Assembly (NCBI RefSeq): GCF_023101765.2
Contig: NC_064239.1
Coordinates: 2,232,001 to 2,296,000, forward strand
Origin: Spodoptera frugiperda
Taxonomy: Eukaryota; Arthropoda; Insecta; Lepidoptera; Noctuidae
Direction: 5' to 3'
DNA: 64,000 nucleotides
Shown here: piece by piece, positions 10,746-22,932 of the stretch
How positions within the stretch are numbered: position 1 is the first letter of the stretch
Layout: every line of letters begins with the position of its first letter
Translations under genes and position numbers: made by a program
Notes under the pieces: model-generated
Seen by the model: only the letters and a program-made list of their open reading frames with translations
The model's database searches: none
What the model was told of the DNA's origin: nothing

Positions 10746-11939
10746 CCGTCTACATTTAGTTAGTTTAGTCTTTCTCACATCAGGGTAACTATACTAAGAA
10801 AACATGGCTAAATTCTAGTCTAGTTGCAAGATGAAGGTTTTAATCACTTATCATCCATCACGACAATATGAATCCCCAAACCTCATTAATCGATACTCCA
10901 ACCTCCGTAAGCACCCTATTTGTAACAAAAAGCATTTAGTACATATTCATATTATTGCTAGCAAATAAATCACCCTCTATTTACATAGGCACATCAATAA
11001 GCCGGCCATTTTGTTCCATGTTTGTTTAAAAATCAGCGCAAAGAGGAATTTCTATGTGTGTTCGCAAATGCGCGTGTTGACGCACTTTTATTTTGCTATT
11101 CGAATAATATTTGTGTAAAAAAAATTGTTTGGCTGCTCAATTGTTTATTTGTATTTGTGGCCCGATATTAATGTTTGATGTTCGGTTTGTTTAAACTTTT
11201 TGAATTTAGTTTTTTTTTCTATTTTTAATGCCGTGTGCCATTTTATTAAAGTTTCAATCAAGTTCGCTTGAAGTAATCTGTTGGACACATGAAGCAAATG
11301 CAAAGAGAAGATGTCAAAACTTTAACATAATGCGTGACACTTTTTACGGGGAGCGCGGTTTGTTACAAACTACACCCACAAAAGCGTTGCCAACTGTCTA
11401 AATTTTAGTTTGCTACTTTCTGATCGGTTATAACCTATCTACAACTTTTTACTTATAATATCATTAGGTAGTGCTGTTTTTTTTGTGTCACAATGCGTAA
11501 TCACATTTCCTCTTTGTACTTGCTTCATGGTTAGACATAAACTCAAATGAAATGAATGTTATCTTGGAGTATTCCGCAATTGATAAATAAAGTGATTCGT
11601 CAATTTATAATTCTTAATGATTTATAACTGCTGTGAAAAACTAGTCATGAATAATGCCAAGTAATTTTCTTCGAACTACCTATATGTAGTGAAGAAGTAA
11701 TAGTCTATTCTGTTCTAAGCATTGTTATTTAGACTGGTTAATTTACTACGCTTTCTTCTAAGCATGTTTTAGAGTTATGGCTGCACTCTCAACAATAATT
11801 AAATGTTCATGATCATAATTTTCTTCATCTAAATATATGCATAGTCGTAAAGAACTTAAATTATGTTCGCCAGCCGAACTCTATGTAATAATTGTAAGCT
11901 ATCATTGCAGTTTGTAAGTAGGTTCCCTTGTTTTTAATT
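10746..11939. other. AT-rich unannotated stretch
   Basis: No frame over 60 codons, no repeat shared with the rest of the window, no stem-loop of note. The same holds for 7600-8230, 8351-8771, 9106-9740, 12067-12507, 12619-13007 and 13131-13692. Confidence 0.5.
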
Positions 11940-12066
11940 GGGATAATCATCCAATGAATTCTGCTGCCGTGGTTGAGGCGAGAGTATCAGACTCTTACTG
12001 AATAAAATCCACCCCGTTTTTACACCTGCTTTGAGCTGGAACCCGGATAACCCGTAACGTTGTACG
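11940..12066 (-). mobile_element. LINE-tail SINE-like repeat copy, diverged
   Basis: Reverse-complement copy with ATCATCCAATGA at its tail end and a diverged head near GTAACGTTGTACGC. Several substitutions suggest it is old. Confidence 0.65.
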
Positions 12067-12507
12067 CAAAAGTTAAAATGCTTTACAATGTGAAATGCAA
12101 TTTTTGCCTTTACAATGCGACTGGGGACTAAATTCACACATAGTAAGCATGAACACTTATTTGGGCTAAAAAGATAAGCATGTGATCTCTATTTTGCCAG
12201 TTTTAATTAAATCATTCAGTATTTAAATACATAATTTTTTGTTTTTTATTTGTTGTTTTTTTTTAATCAGCTTCACGTCCAATCTATCTATGTAGTACAA
12301 TTATTGCAAACGCTCATTCAATGGCAAAAATATGTCTGAATGCCAATGGATCTAAAGATCTACATCTTCGTCATCTTCAGCCAAAGCAAAACGGTGTACG
12401 AAACAAACATACCACGAAAAGCAATATACCAATCAGGCCAAAGAAAAAATACGTTAGAAAAAAAAAGTCAAAATTTATAATAAACAGACCTTTTTTACAC
12501 TTTTGTT

Positions 12508-12618
12508 TATACACACAGCTACACATAACCAGTATAAACTGACCGTCGAAAGTACGGACAGGTCATACAAAGCGAGACCATGATAAACTGGAAATGTATA
12601 GCTCGATGTGCGGCCGAA
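12508..12618. mobile_element. Palindromic MITE (about 110 bp), copy 2
   Basis: CACACAGCTACACATAACCA, TATAAACTGACCGTCGAAAG, AGCGAGACCATGATAAACTG and ATGTATAGCTCGATGTG match the other two copies. Confidence 0.7.
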
Positions 12619-13007
12619 TATAAAGCGGTGTTCATAAAGAAACCTGTGCAGCCGTGGTTCATTGACTTACGTGTTATGCTTACCTTGATAGAGTTAGACT
12701 ATATAAACATGGGGAGATCCGTTTGTTTACGCTTGAGCCTGCGCATGGCGATTGATCCACAGTCGAAATGAAATCGCCTGTTTGATGTAACAGTCTTTGC
12801 CTTTGAAGGAATTATTGTGAATGGATTTTGTAACGTGCAGTGAAGGTGTGGATTTAGAGAAATGTGGAACAGATGTACCTATTGAGGTAAATAAAGTTTT
12901 AAACAAAAACGATATACGTACCTACATACTACTATTCCATACTAGAAATTACAGTTTTTTAGTAATTTTGTGGCCGTAGGGCCTAATCCGAGTTTTTTTA
13001 CGTTCAA

Positions 13008-13130
13008 CTAGCTTCGCCTGCGTCCCCGTGGGTAAAAAGTATCCTATCATCCAAGTCAGCTCATACCCTGTGTGTATTCCAAATTTCATCAAAATTCGTT
13101 CAGTAGTTTCATTTAAGTCTCATTACTTAC
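13008..13130 (-). mobile_element. Helitron 3' end
   Basis: Reading leftward the copy runs GAAACTACTGAACGAATTTT, TGAGCTGACTTGGATGATAG, ACCCACGGGGACGCAGGCGA and ends CTAG at 13008, next to T in the element's sense. Confidence 0.65.
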
Positions 13131-13692
13131 CATTTGCATTGAAAGTAATTTCAAACGCAAACAACTAATTTCGATTCTATTCTAGGTAAACTAAGATATT
13201 GGAGCTGTTTTGTAAAATAAACCTAATTTAAAATGGAATAAAATTAGATTTAGTAGCCACGTTACAAGTATATCATTTTTGTTAATACATTTGCAAGACG
13301 GTCAAAAACTCATCACAGAAAACACATGTTACTCAAAAATCAACTTTACTTTTAACACGATAAGGTGTGTTTCTTAAGACTGAAGTGCCGACCGCACTCA
13401 GTAATTTCTTAGGCGATGTAATGAAGAGTATGACGAACTAAGAATTCAATCTTCCTAAGTGAACTGACATCAAAATGCTGAGTAAAATTGTGAAAACGAG
13501 GAAGCCTACTTTATATACATACGTATATCTATAACTATACACATACCACGGTACAGTTGACGCAAAAAAAATAGAGAAATCAATGGCACTGTAGTCGATA
13601 TATTAAAGAAGCAAAAATTTATAGTAGTACCTTTAACCGATGCACATGCAATGCCATAAAGAATTTACAAAACTTTTCACACATAATCATTG

Positions 13693-13877
13693 GTTTCCCC
13701 CGTTTCCAATCTTTCTAATCCTCGATTCCTCAACAACTCTTAAATTCATAAACCCCAAAAGGCCGGCAACGCACTTGTAACGCCTATGGGGTGTTTCTGG
13801 TGTGGGCGATGGGCGACGGTGATTGCTTACTATCAGGTGATCTGTAAGCTCGTTTACCGGCTTATACCATAAAAAAA
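13693..13877 (+). mobile_element. Type D repeat, 3' two-thirds, A-tailed
   Basis: AAAGGCCGGCAACGCACTTG, TTGCTTACTATCAGGTGATC and TTTACCGGCTTATACCATAA followed by an A-run. The tail direction shows that this family is read on the plus strand here. Confidence 0.75.
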
Positions 13878-14514
13878 TGTACATAGCCAGGCGCGTTACG
13901 TACTCATATTTCTCTAGAGATTTTCTTTTAGGTATTTTCTGCGTGAATTATTTTGAAAACAACTTGACAGTCGCCGAGCAAACACATAACGTAGTGCTAG
14001 CGAGACAAACTACAACCCTCCAGTACCTAAAGCAGACCTTATTTCGAAAAAGATAAAGTTGAAATTGCAAATGAAAAGATCTTGAGTAGCCATCATTCTA
14101 ATGCATATTTTTTCTCGTTTTTTATATTGAAATACTTCCGCGTTCCATAAGCAATTCCTTTCTTCTAACTTTTCCAACTAGGTTGGGATTGGTATTGAGA
14201 TGAAAAATAGTCATAGTTTATCTGTACGGACGTTTTGTAATGAACTGATTACTTATTATTTGGGACTGACTACAAAAACTTGTAAAACGCCCTAAACTCT
14301 GTAAATTTTTACCTTTAATTATTAACCGATGTACCGATGTATGATAAGTACCGAACTGCAGCTAATCCCACTTTGCGCCCCCACAAGTCATTGAATCTTT
14401 TGTTCCTCCAAAGCATTACACAGTTGAATGCAGAAAAGTAGAAGATAATCCTAGCCTCATTAACTAATAATATTAACCCATTAATTAAAAATAGCCTACT
14501 TCCTAATAATATTA

Positions 14515-14690
14515 TCAGACGGGTCACCTAATGATAAGCGGTCAGCGCCTCCCATGGACACCCGCAACACCAGAGGAGTCATGGGTGCGTTAAAAAAGAA
14601 TACGCTCTTTTCTTGAAGGTTTGAAGGTCGTCTCGGTTCAGAAATACCGCCAACGACGGCTCATTCCACTGTTTTACTGTGTGTAGTATT
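14515..14690 (-). pseudogene. LINE reverse transcriptase C-terminal stub plus 3' UTR
   Basis: The minus strand reads HTVKQWNEPSLAVFLN then DLQTFKKRAYSFL, matching the WNELP...FPDRYDLQTFKKRA end of Jockey-like LINE polymerases. It is followed by the ACTCCTCTGGTGTTGCGGGT 3' UTR shared with 10.1 kb. No endonuclease or catalytic RT motif remains. Confidence 0.75.
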
Positions 14691-15406
14691 AACGACTCTA
14701 CTAAATTTTCAAACCTAAAAATCACATTATTCAGAACTCCATTAATGTAAGCGTAGCCTTTCAAAAATAAATCCCATTAAAGTGCAATAGTGATCGCAAA
14801 AAGTGGAAATGGAAGTTTGAAAGCAAAAAAAAAAATATTTTAGTAGATAGATTGGAAAAATCATTTTTCCATCAACAGAATTTTAAAATAAACCCTTTCA
14901 TGGGATAAAAGTGCAAAAAGCATAGTTCTCACATCACAATGGCTGTTTAAAATTTCATGGATACGACAGACGGAATATAGAGGTTGGCAAATTTTCGAAT
15001 TTAGCCCCGAAATGTTGGAAAACAAAAAAGTGGGCAAGCAAGAGTTGGATTGTCATTGTAGTTTTTTCTATTATCCACAGCTATGTGAAGGAAAAAATGC
15101 TATTAATATTGTAACTTATGAGTGGTAAATGTTTGGTAACGAATATTAGAAGAAGATGGTAATCCCCATGTTTGGGAAATAATTTAGGGGTCTCAGATAG
15201 TTCACCGAAAATTCAGAAGAAAATGCTGTCTACCCCGCAGTCGTTGGTTTTTAATCCTGTACAGTGTATAAAAAAACAATAACTTACGTAATATTTTCCT
15301 ATATGTTTTTCCTATTCCTATTCCTATGTATATAATTTACACAAAAAAAAAAGATGAAAGTACACCCTAAACATACGAACGTCTTAATAAAATAGAAAAA
15401 AAAAAA

Positions 15407-15455
15407 CATACCGACCGAATTGAGAACCTCCTCCTTTTTGGGAAGTCGGTTAAAA
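15407..15455 (-). repeat. Dispersed repeat end (CCGACTTCC type)
   Basis: The reverse reads TTAACCGACTTCCCAAAAAG then GAGGAGGTTCTCAATTCGGT, a short block I recognise as widely dispersed in moth genomes. It abuts the LINE target site. Confidence 0.5.
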
Positions 15456-15479
15456 AGATGGCAGCATCAGTACCGTATT

Positions 15480-16238
15480 TGGGCTCGCTGTCATTGCAGC
15501 GGTAAGTCCCCTCTTTGAGGAGTGGCTAGAGAGGCGCCATGGCGTCCTCACCTACCGCCTGACGCAGGTGCTTACCGGACATGGGAGTTTCGGTAGGTTC
15601 CTGTTTTTGATTGGGCGGGAGGAAACGCCCGGGTGTCATTACTGCGAAGACCGCCCGGAGGACACGGTGGAACACACGGTTGCGGTCTGCCCTGCGTGGG
15701 CTGAGCACCGCCGTGCCCTCAGGGAAGTGATCGGCGACGGCGACCTCTCGCGTCCGGCTTTGGTTCAGACCATGGTGCGGAGCGAGGGGGACTGGGATGC
15801 CGTCTCCTCCTTCTGCGAAGCAGTTATGCTAGCTAAGGAGGAGGCGGGACGCGTGAGGGAACGAACTTCCTCACGCCCTAGCCGACGCGAAAGACACTCC
15901 GGGCGTCGGGGATCGCGTGACGATCTCCGGCCACCGTAAGTGCGGGTCTGCGGACGGCGAGCAAGGGTAGCTCGCCGCCCGACCAGAACCAGACCCGTGC
16001 GTGCGGCGCGTTGCGTTCCGTGCGCGCCTCAAAGAGCCATCAGACCACCACAGATGGGGCCCAGTAGGGCTGATGCTTAATCCGGAGCTGCGGACTACCT
16101 AGCGGGTTTACCGGGGCTCCGGCTCGACAAGCAGGAGTAGGAACGGGGTGGTTTTTAGTCAGTAAGAGTCTGACACTCCCTCTCGCTTTGCCCTGGCGAG
16201 AGAAGTCATTGGATGATTTTCCCCCTTGAAAAAAAAAA
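15480..16238 (+). mobile_element. 5'-truncated R1-like LINE insertion with 14-bp TSD
   Basis: The insertion is bounded by the same 14 bases, ATCAGTACCGTATT, at 15466-15479 and 16239-16252. It holds the ORF2 remnant, a 3' UTR (15940-16074), a 150-bp tail beginning CCGGAGCTGCGG at about 16082, and a poly-A end. TSD plus 5' truncation plus A-tail is the signature of target-primed reverse transcription. The tail is the same sequence as the many short copies elsewhere in the window, which makes this the best internal candidate for the source of the enzyme that moved them. Confidence 0.85.
15481..15939 (+). pseudogene. C-terminal remnant of an R1-like LINE ORF2 (reverse transcriptase)
   Basis: An open frame runs from the first base after the target-site duplication to TAA at 15937-15939, about 152 residues with no ATG at its start. 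It shows LTYRLTQVLTGHGSFG followed by a Cys-His motif CX2CX9HX4C (CHYC ... H ... CPAW), the C-terminal zinc knuckle seen after the RT domain in R1-clade and related non-LTR elements. The Arg-rich tail ends in DDLRPP. The polymerase and endonuclease domains are missing through 5' truncation, so the copy cannot move itself. GC content is much higher than the flanks, as expected for recently inserted LINE coding sequence. Confidence 0.8.
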
Positions 16239-16579
16239 ATCAGTACCGTATTAAACTTTCACATCTGTTTCAAATATCCAATCAGATTAAAACAATGAAA
16301 CATCTCGAAAGATCTATGAAGTGACATTTAACGACAATCGTAAAAGTGAACTCGGGAGAGTCATAACATATCACTTTGTGGTCGCCGCTGCACTTTCATT
16401 ATCAATTTAAAATCATATTTGAAATCTTTTTTATTACTCTTACCTGATTTTATTCATAATACTGCACGTATGCCTGCATGCCCCTTTTTTGCTGGAGAGA
16501 AAAGAAGAGAAGAAACAATTGGGAGAAATGACATAACCCGATTCTGAACTGCCTTTTAGGGAATTAGGTATCTATCCAA

Positions 16580-16711
16580 GGTTACCGAGGCTCCGGCTCA
16601 AAGCAGGAGAAGGAACGGGGTGGTTTTTAGTCAGTAAGAGTCTGACACTCCCTCCCGCCTCAAGGCGGGAGAAGTCATTGGATGATTTTCCGCCCTCAAA
16701 AAAAATAAATA
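16580..16711 (+). mobile_element. LINE-tail repeat, 5'-truncated, with 14-bp TSD
   Basis: Starts within the family at GGTTACCGAGGCTCC and ends in an A-rich tail. AGGTATCTATCCAA flanks it at 16566-16579 and 16712-16725, a clean target-site duplication. It lies only 330 bp from the LINE insertion but is an independent event. Confidence 0.8.
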
Positions 16712-18053
16712 AGGTATCTATCCAAATCATTATTGAAAATCTCATTATAATATAACAAATAGAAAAAGAGAGTTTGATCACTGAATCAATTAGTTATCAT
16801 TGAGATCTCTTAAAACAGTATTGTCAGTAATTTAACTCTCTTAAGACAAAATTTGATAAAAAGACCATTATGAAAATGATAAAGTTTTGCACATACATAG
16901 GCACCTAACATAGTATTATTATTCCATCAAACATTAAGCAAGGCCTGGTCAAAAAAGGGAAGACCAAAACACTTTGAAGATTAAAACCCACAAATAACTA
17001 TAATAGAGGAACACAACGCGCGTCGGTTACTAATGAACATTCCCTGGTCCAAATAAAAATGTGTTCTGTACGGGAATCACGATGTATTTAAATATGTATG
17101 TTCTGAAATTCAGTAGGAGAGGAAAAACATAAAATACGAGCTGAAGCAAATGTGTCCTAACGAGCGAATGTTGCTGTTACCCTGCACGGGAATGCTTGGA
17201 AACTTAATTCTTGTGCTGTGCAAGTGAGACGGTCGTATTTATTTATGTAAGAAAAGTATTGCTTTCTCCCTCACTCGTTGGCTTTTGGCAAGTGTTGTGG
17301 AGCGTGGTAGTGCGACTCGTTAACTAGGGCCTCAGGGAGCCGAATGTTAATACTACGCCTCCAGCGCCACCATACTTTGTTTCAATCAGGGTAAATTATA
17401 ATATTTTACCGACGTTTTAATTTGACGCTGTAAATAAAAATTCTGTTACCACACTTAGCACTACATTTCATAACATAGGTAATACAAATTCGTTCTCCAA
17501 AAGATAGGCAGATAGTCCTACTTTTCAAAGGGGTCGAGTCCATTGTAATATTTACAAGATATAATTATAGACTCCGTATTAAAAACCAAAAATTCTCATT
17601 TCGAACAACCCTTCAATTCAACCTGACACCTTTCATTCGCCTCATTCATCGATCTCCTTTCAATTTAATATTTAGTTTTAACAAAACTAAATTCAATTAA
17701 CCCTATTCACTAAAGGACTAATATTCAATCGGTTCCCTTCAGTTTGTACAGTGAGTGGGACTAATAAAAAATTCAAAGTTCGATTTGTACAACAATAAGT
17801 TGGATCCAATTTAAGTTTCTTTGTTTGCTATGTAGGGTAGGAGTTTTTACTGGAGTTCGGAGCACCGCGGGTATTACGCACCCCACTTGATGATTGACGT
17901 GTTAACTCGGTCGCGTGCGTAAATTAGTTTCGGTTTACATGGTGTGAAAAAATTGCGCTCATTTTTTTGGGAAGGTTTATTTTTGTTGGACATAGAAGTT
18001 TCAATATTGCTTAGGTTGTTAAAGGGTATTTAGTGTAAAGTAAACAATAGGAA

Positions 18054-18118
18054 GGCTAAGGAGGAGGCCTTTATTCAACAGTGGACGTCTTCTGGCTGAT
18101 GATAATGACGATGATTTT
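18054..18118 (+). mobile_element. LINE 3' tail with (GAT)n end
   Basis: GGAGGAGGCCTTTATTCAAC, AGTGGACGTCTTCTGGCTGA and TGATAATGACGATGAT form a tail common in lepidopteran LINEs. Only about 65 bp are present. Confidence 0.6.
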
Positions 18119-19000
18119 TTTAAACGGAATTCTTCTTTTTTATTATACTTACCTATACACATATTTTATAAATTTTTAACCAATACGATTTTGGTTAAAT
18201 CTAAAGAAACTTTTTATTTGTAGTTTTATTTTTCATCTCATAATATATAATTATTATTTTTGTCCTTAACTAAAACACCATTAAAAATATAACATGGGAG
18301 TCTAGTTACCACTATCGAAACTAAAGAGGGCAGCCAAGAGAGTACTCTCAATACCCCTCAACGCCTCCCGCCTTGTCAAACTCCGAAAATCTTTTTTGAA
18401 ACGTACAGGCTTTTAAGGCATTATAAAATGTCTGTATTTGTTCAGACAGCGTCACATCAAAGTACTCTGATCTATCAAACAATTTAATCGAATTTCACCC
18501 TTATTCATTGGCCATAAGGATGTAAATCTATTGAAGTTTTTCGACAGTTTTGGGGTAGCTTCACGTGCTGTGGTAGTCAGTCTCTTGAGGTATAGTGTGG
18601 GGCTGTCGAGTTGTTTTCAAGTAGCTGTAGGCACTATGTAATTCGAAAAGGGAGCTTATCGATAGATTTTTCTCGCATTTTGAATGTTTGTGTGTTTGGA
18701 TGTTTGTTACTTCATTCAGTCTAGAAGTTAATGAACAGCTGGTATGGATAGTTAAATCACTAGTTAACACATCATAGTTACAAACTATCACGTAAGTCTT
18801 ATAAGTCGAACTAGAACCGCATCGTTTTTGTCATCAATTTCTTTTATTTATTTTTTATTATCGCCAATTTTAATTGTATCTACTTGCATAAAAATTCTTA
18901 AATTGCATTTTATATTTATTTGATTTTTTTGCTACATCCTTCTAATAACCCATTTACTAGTGAATATTACCTACATTAAAAGGATCATTAAATAATTGAC

Positions 19001-19041
19001 ACCTGACCTACCCCTTCGGGGATAAAAAGCGTCACGATAAT
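19001..19041 (+). mobile_element. Type B SINE, 3' end only
   Basis: CCTACCCCTTCGGGGATAAA then AAGCGTCACGATAA matches the last 40 bp of the type B SINE. Confidence 0.65.
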
Positions 19042-19961
19042 TATTTATTTTCTAAAGAATTGATTAGATAGACCTACCTCATTACTAGATGTCAACGCAT
19101 TAAGGCCTAAATCACGTTGTAATTTTATCCTAATTGGAATTTGATCTCTCATTACAGATTTTCATTTTGATAAGAAAATACATCGGAGATCGGAATGCTA
19201 TTTGATAAAATTGCACCTTTATTTCTTCCTGGAATACCCTGTCGTACCTCTTTCATTATTCAAATTACCACCGGCACCGAGGCGGCTTTCCGATATTGTT
19301 ATTCTTGGCAATTTATAAGTGGGGCATTTTTTCAATTTACCTACGTTGTAGTGGATGAAATGAGAAGAATATCTGAAAAATTAAATTTTATTTCCCTTTT
19401 TTTCATCACAACGAAAGTTAATTAAAGAAAAATAAATAACAAATACAGCGATCGTCAAACAATTGCAATTAGCAAAGCCCTAAATTACACTTGTGCCACT
19501 ACAACTACCATAAATTATCTGAAATGAAAAACATCGCTTTTAGATTCGCCCTTATAGGTAGAATATTATACAATAAAATAAAAGCTTTTCCTTTCAAAAT
19601 AAAACCATCATAGTTAAAAAAATAGACAGAGCCACATCACAAAACTAGTGCAACCGATCTCAACTCCCGATAGCAAACTGTCGTTGCTTGCTACCAAAAA
19701 ATCCGAATGTAAACACAGCCTAACTATTGTTCCCACTTTCAATAGCTCCATTGTGGACGCCGACACAGCGTAGTGGAGTAGCACTGTCGGCAGTAATGGT
19801 GCGTGCTGGTCCAACTATTGTGCGCCAACAATTCGTTCCTACCACCACGTTTGAAGGGGAAAATGTCGCAAAGTTTGGTCGTCTTTGCTACTTAATGGAC
19901 GACTATTAATCGCGTGTTCGTTCTTTTATACGGTACATTAAACTTATATTTTGCGATGATG

Positions 19962-20044
19962 ATCGTTGGTCGAGTGGTTGCAAGTGCGGCTACTGTCGTC
20001 GTAAAGATTCACAGATTAGACAAAGTTTTTTTTTTTTTTTTTTT
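19962..20044 (+). mobile_element. Type B SINE head with T-run
   Basis: TCGTTGGTCGAGTGGTTGCA, GTGCGGCTACTG and a decayed B-box give the tRNA-like head. A run of about 22 T at 20022-20044 replaces the body. A reverse LINE-tail copy follows. Confidence 0.6.
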
Positions 20045-20077
20045 ATTGCAACACGAAGCCTATAATTATTGGGGCCT

Positions 20078-20217
20078 CATCCAATGACTTCTCCCGCCTT
20101 GGGTGAGCCGAGAGGGAGTGTCAGACTCTTACTGCTTAAAAACCACCCCGTTCCTATTCCTGCTTTTCGAGCCGGAGCCCCGGTAAACCCGCTACGTAGT
20201 CTGCAGCTCCGGATCAG
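20078..20217 (-). mobile_element. LINE-tail SINE-like repeat copy, near full length
   Basis: The head CTGATCCGGAGCTGCAG reads leftward from about 20217 and the tail ends at ATTGGATGAG. The flanks carry near-identical ATAATTGGGGCCT-like sequences (about 20065-20077 and 20218-20230), probably a diverged TSD. The A-tail is absent. Confidence 0.7.
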
Positions 20218-20229
20218 ATAATTGGGGCC

Positions 20230-22759
20230 TGTGTATGGCAATAGGATTACCCTCTATTACAAAGATAGCACACATTATATAAGTGACAAAAAGTACGGAA
20301 GTCGCTTACAATAAATGCAATATGTGCATTTAACTTCTTTCCTTCAGGATCTAAAAGGCCAAATGGTAAATTAGACACAATAATTTATGTAAATACAGTT
20401 TAAAATGATGAAGAGCATTCTTATCTAGTTTATCTTCTGTACGGTCTTCTGGCTCAATGCCAATGTTTTCAAACGAACTTCTCCCAATTTGGAAGAACGC
20501 ATAATTTACAAATTATACGCTTGCTTTGTTAGTTTCCTCAAAACTTTTGTTCTGTCTGCGAGTGCATATAAAGGTATTCGCGTAATAGAGCTTCGTAGTA
20601 ATAAATAATGAAAACTGTTTTAATAGCTCTTGTGATAAGTCCTTTTAAGTTGTCTTTAAAAAGGAACAGTTTCGATAAAGAATTAGGTACGACCTACCTA
20701 TGATAGTGAACATACACAGAGATATATTATTTCTTTAATTTTTAGTGGTAAACAAATCTTATAACTAAATTCATCTGCCATTTAATCAGAATAATCAAAA
20801 ATATTTATCGATATCTCTATTCAAAGTCGGATTTTATACACAAAAAATCCCTGAAAATAATAATTTCCACCATACTTCCCACATAATTCAAAAACTAAAG
20901 TTGGAAAAAGTTTACAAACGATATATTTAGGTAGTAAAACCGTCATGCACCGTGGGCGAAGCATCTTAAGGCTAGGCAAAAGAGAATTTACTGGGCAGCG
21001 TGAAATGGTGTTTTAGTATCCAGACTATCCAGAAAGATCCTGTATATTCCTGTCGCCATGAGGTTGTAAAGGCGATTCGTTCCAACTTGTGGGTATTCGT
21101 TACACCTAGGGTTAGTTAGTGCTGGATATAGGCGTAGTTTATATTCGGTCGTGGACTTTTGTTACATGTTTGCTATATTGTATTGTTTTGAGTTTGTTGA
21201 GTGATGTGGTGAAAGTAGGATTGGTAATTGTGGTGTCATTTTTATCGGGACAAACTCTCCTCTCTTATCCAACTGCACCTCAACTGTTTTTTACTCCCAG
21301 ATATTTACTCTGCTGCGTGACTGCCTATCGGAATACCCGGGTTCCGGCTCGAAAAGCAGGAGTAGGAACAGGGTGGTTTTCTCTCGCCACATCCAGGGCG
21401 GAAGAAGTCATTGGATGATTTACCCCCTCAAAAAAAGTTATGTATTCCGATGAATTACTCCACATTTAGAATGATACATGATGTAGGACTCTATGTAGGC
21501 AAAACAGGCCCATAGGTAATAGTATAAACTTAACGAGTGTTTTGGGCGATTGATGGAATGAAGAGGTGATTACCGAAAGAAGTAAAGTGCAATAAGTAAT
21601 GAATAACAATGCAGGCTCTCTGATGCACGTTATTTATAAACATTCACTCAAAATGATGTCGATAACTAATAAGTAAGGAACAAAGGAAAAGATTAAATAA
21701 ATGAAAGAAACCCAACTGCCTTATTTGTACTCATGTCTGTATTTATTAAATGAATCATATCAAAGTACACAAGTCCAGACTAATTAAGAGGGTTCCTAAA
21801 AAAGGACCGTTTTGCGAATTATTGTTTCTGGAACCCCAATGAGCGGCCAGTGCAGTGTTTTTATTGTTTTTTTGGACAGAACCCCTAATGCTCTGAGCTG
21901 CCGGCATTACCCGACTGACACAAAAAGAGAATTAAGCGAAACGTTCGAGAATCATCTATGGACATTAACGTAATCCCACAAAGAGATAGATGGGTATTTA
22001 TTAGCATATGCACGGTAATAAATACCCATTTTTTCCAGTTATAAGTTGAATCTTTTGTAAAATATGAGAGCGCCTTATACCATGCACCTTAGTGCATGGT
22101 ATACGGTGCTAATGCTAGACTCCAGTAAGAACATTACTGAAAAAAAAAAAAAAAACACCAAAAATCCCTGATAAAATCCGGTAATGGAACGAACCCTCTT
22201 ACTCCGCAGTTCGCTTGCAACCAGCCTACCAATGATGCCGTTTTCAACAAGTTCAAAAAAAAAAAAAAAATGTATGACTAGGGCACGGATGAAGAGTCCG
22301 CGGAGAACAAATATAAATAGAAATAATAAAAAAAAAAACAAGTTCGAAAGTACCACAAAGTTCCACTACCACAGAATAACCGCTACAAACGTAACCCCAA
22401 CAACGCCTGTAATCTATAACTTAGTACAAAACAGAAAAAAAAAAAGTAAAAAAGCGCAATAAAAATGCGTAAACGTTCACAAATTGAGAAGCCAGACGTT
22501 ACAAATTGTTTAATTAGTTCTCGCGTGACGTATTCAATCTGCCGTGGCAAGGTTTGTGGATTTTAATTGGACATAGGCGCCAAATATTTTTTTACTGTTT
22601 CTCCTAACGATACTAAGTTTAGTTTTAAGTTCAGTACTGACTCAAGCCGTTAGTGATACAATGGATATGTGACCAATTCATCATCATTAGTAATTCAGCT
22701 TTTTGTTACAAGATAAAGTTTGGAAAGATATTTTTTTTAAATAAAACGGTCCAAACATT
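20230..22759. other. AT-rich stretch with hairpins and homopolymer runs
   Basis: Besides the 21.3-kb LINE-tail copy it holds two perfect hairpins (21990-22029, 22077-22102) and A-runs at 22141-22155 and 22257-22270. The two overlapping 90-codon frames near 22.1-22.5 kb are built on those A-runs and are not genes. Confidence 0.5.
21308..21436 (+). mobile_element. LINE-tail repeat copy with internal deletion
   Basis: Head CTGCTGCGTGACTGCCTA and the GGAGTAGGAACAGGGTGG block are present. The TCAGTAAGAGTCTGACACTCC core is deleted, then the GAAGAAGTCATTGG end motif and an A-run follow. Confidence 0.7.
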
Positions 22760-22932
22760 TTCTACTGTGTCGTGGGTGCGTTTACAAACATACAGGTTCA
22801 CATACGTAATACAACCAGACACGAAATAATAATATGTGGATCACAGAAAAAATTGCTCCGTGCGGGAACAGAACCCGCTACACATTGCGGCAGCCAGTTG
22901 ACCAACCACCGCGCCAACCGTGCAGTCACATC
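22760..22932 (-). mobile_element. Type C SINE, full length, decayed B-box
   Basis: Reading leftward from 22932, a tRNA-like head (ACGGTTGGCGCGGTGGTTGG) and a mutated B-box (GGGTTCTGTTCCC) lead to the body ending in the reverse of GTGGGTGCGTTTACAAACAT. A chance open frame covers it on both strands. Confidence 0.75.

Larger units (their letters stand above)
16253..19000. other. AT-rich DNA with little recognisable content
   Basis: Apart from the LINE-tail copy at 16580-16711 and the LINE tail at 18054-18118 I see no gene, RNA or repeat. Frames are short and AT-biased. Confidence 0.5.

Noticed and set aside
22075..22462. Two overlapping 92-93-codon frames on opposite strands
   Set aside because: Phe/Lys runs come from A- and T-runs; no conserved motif.
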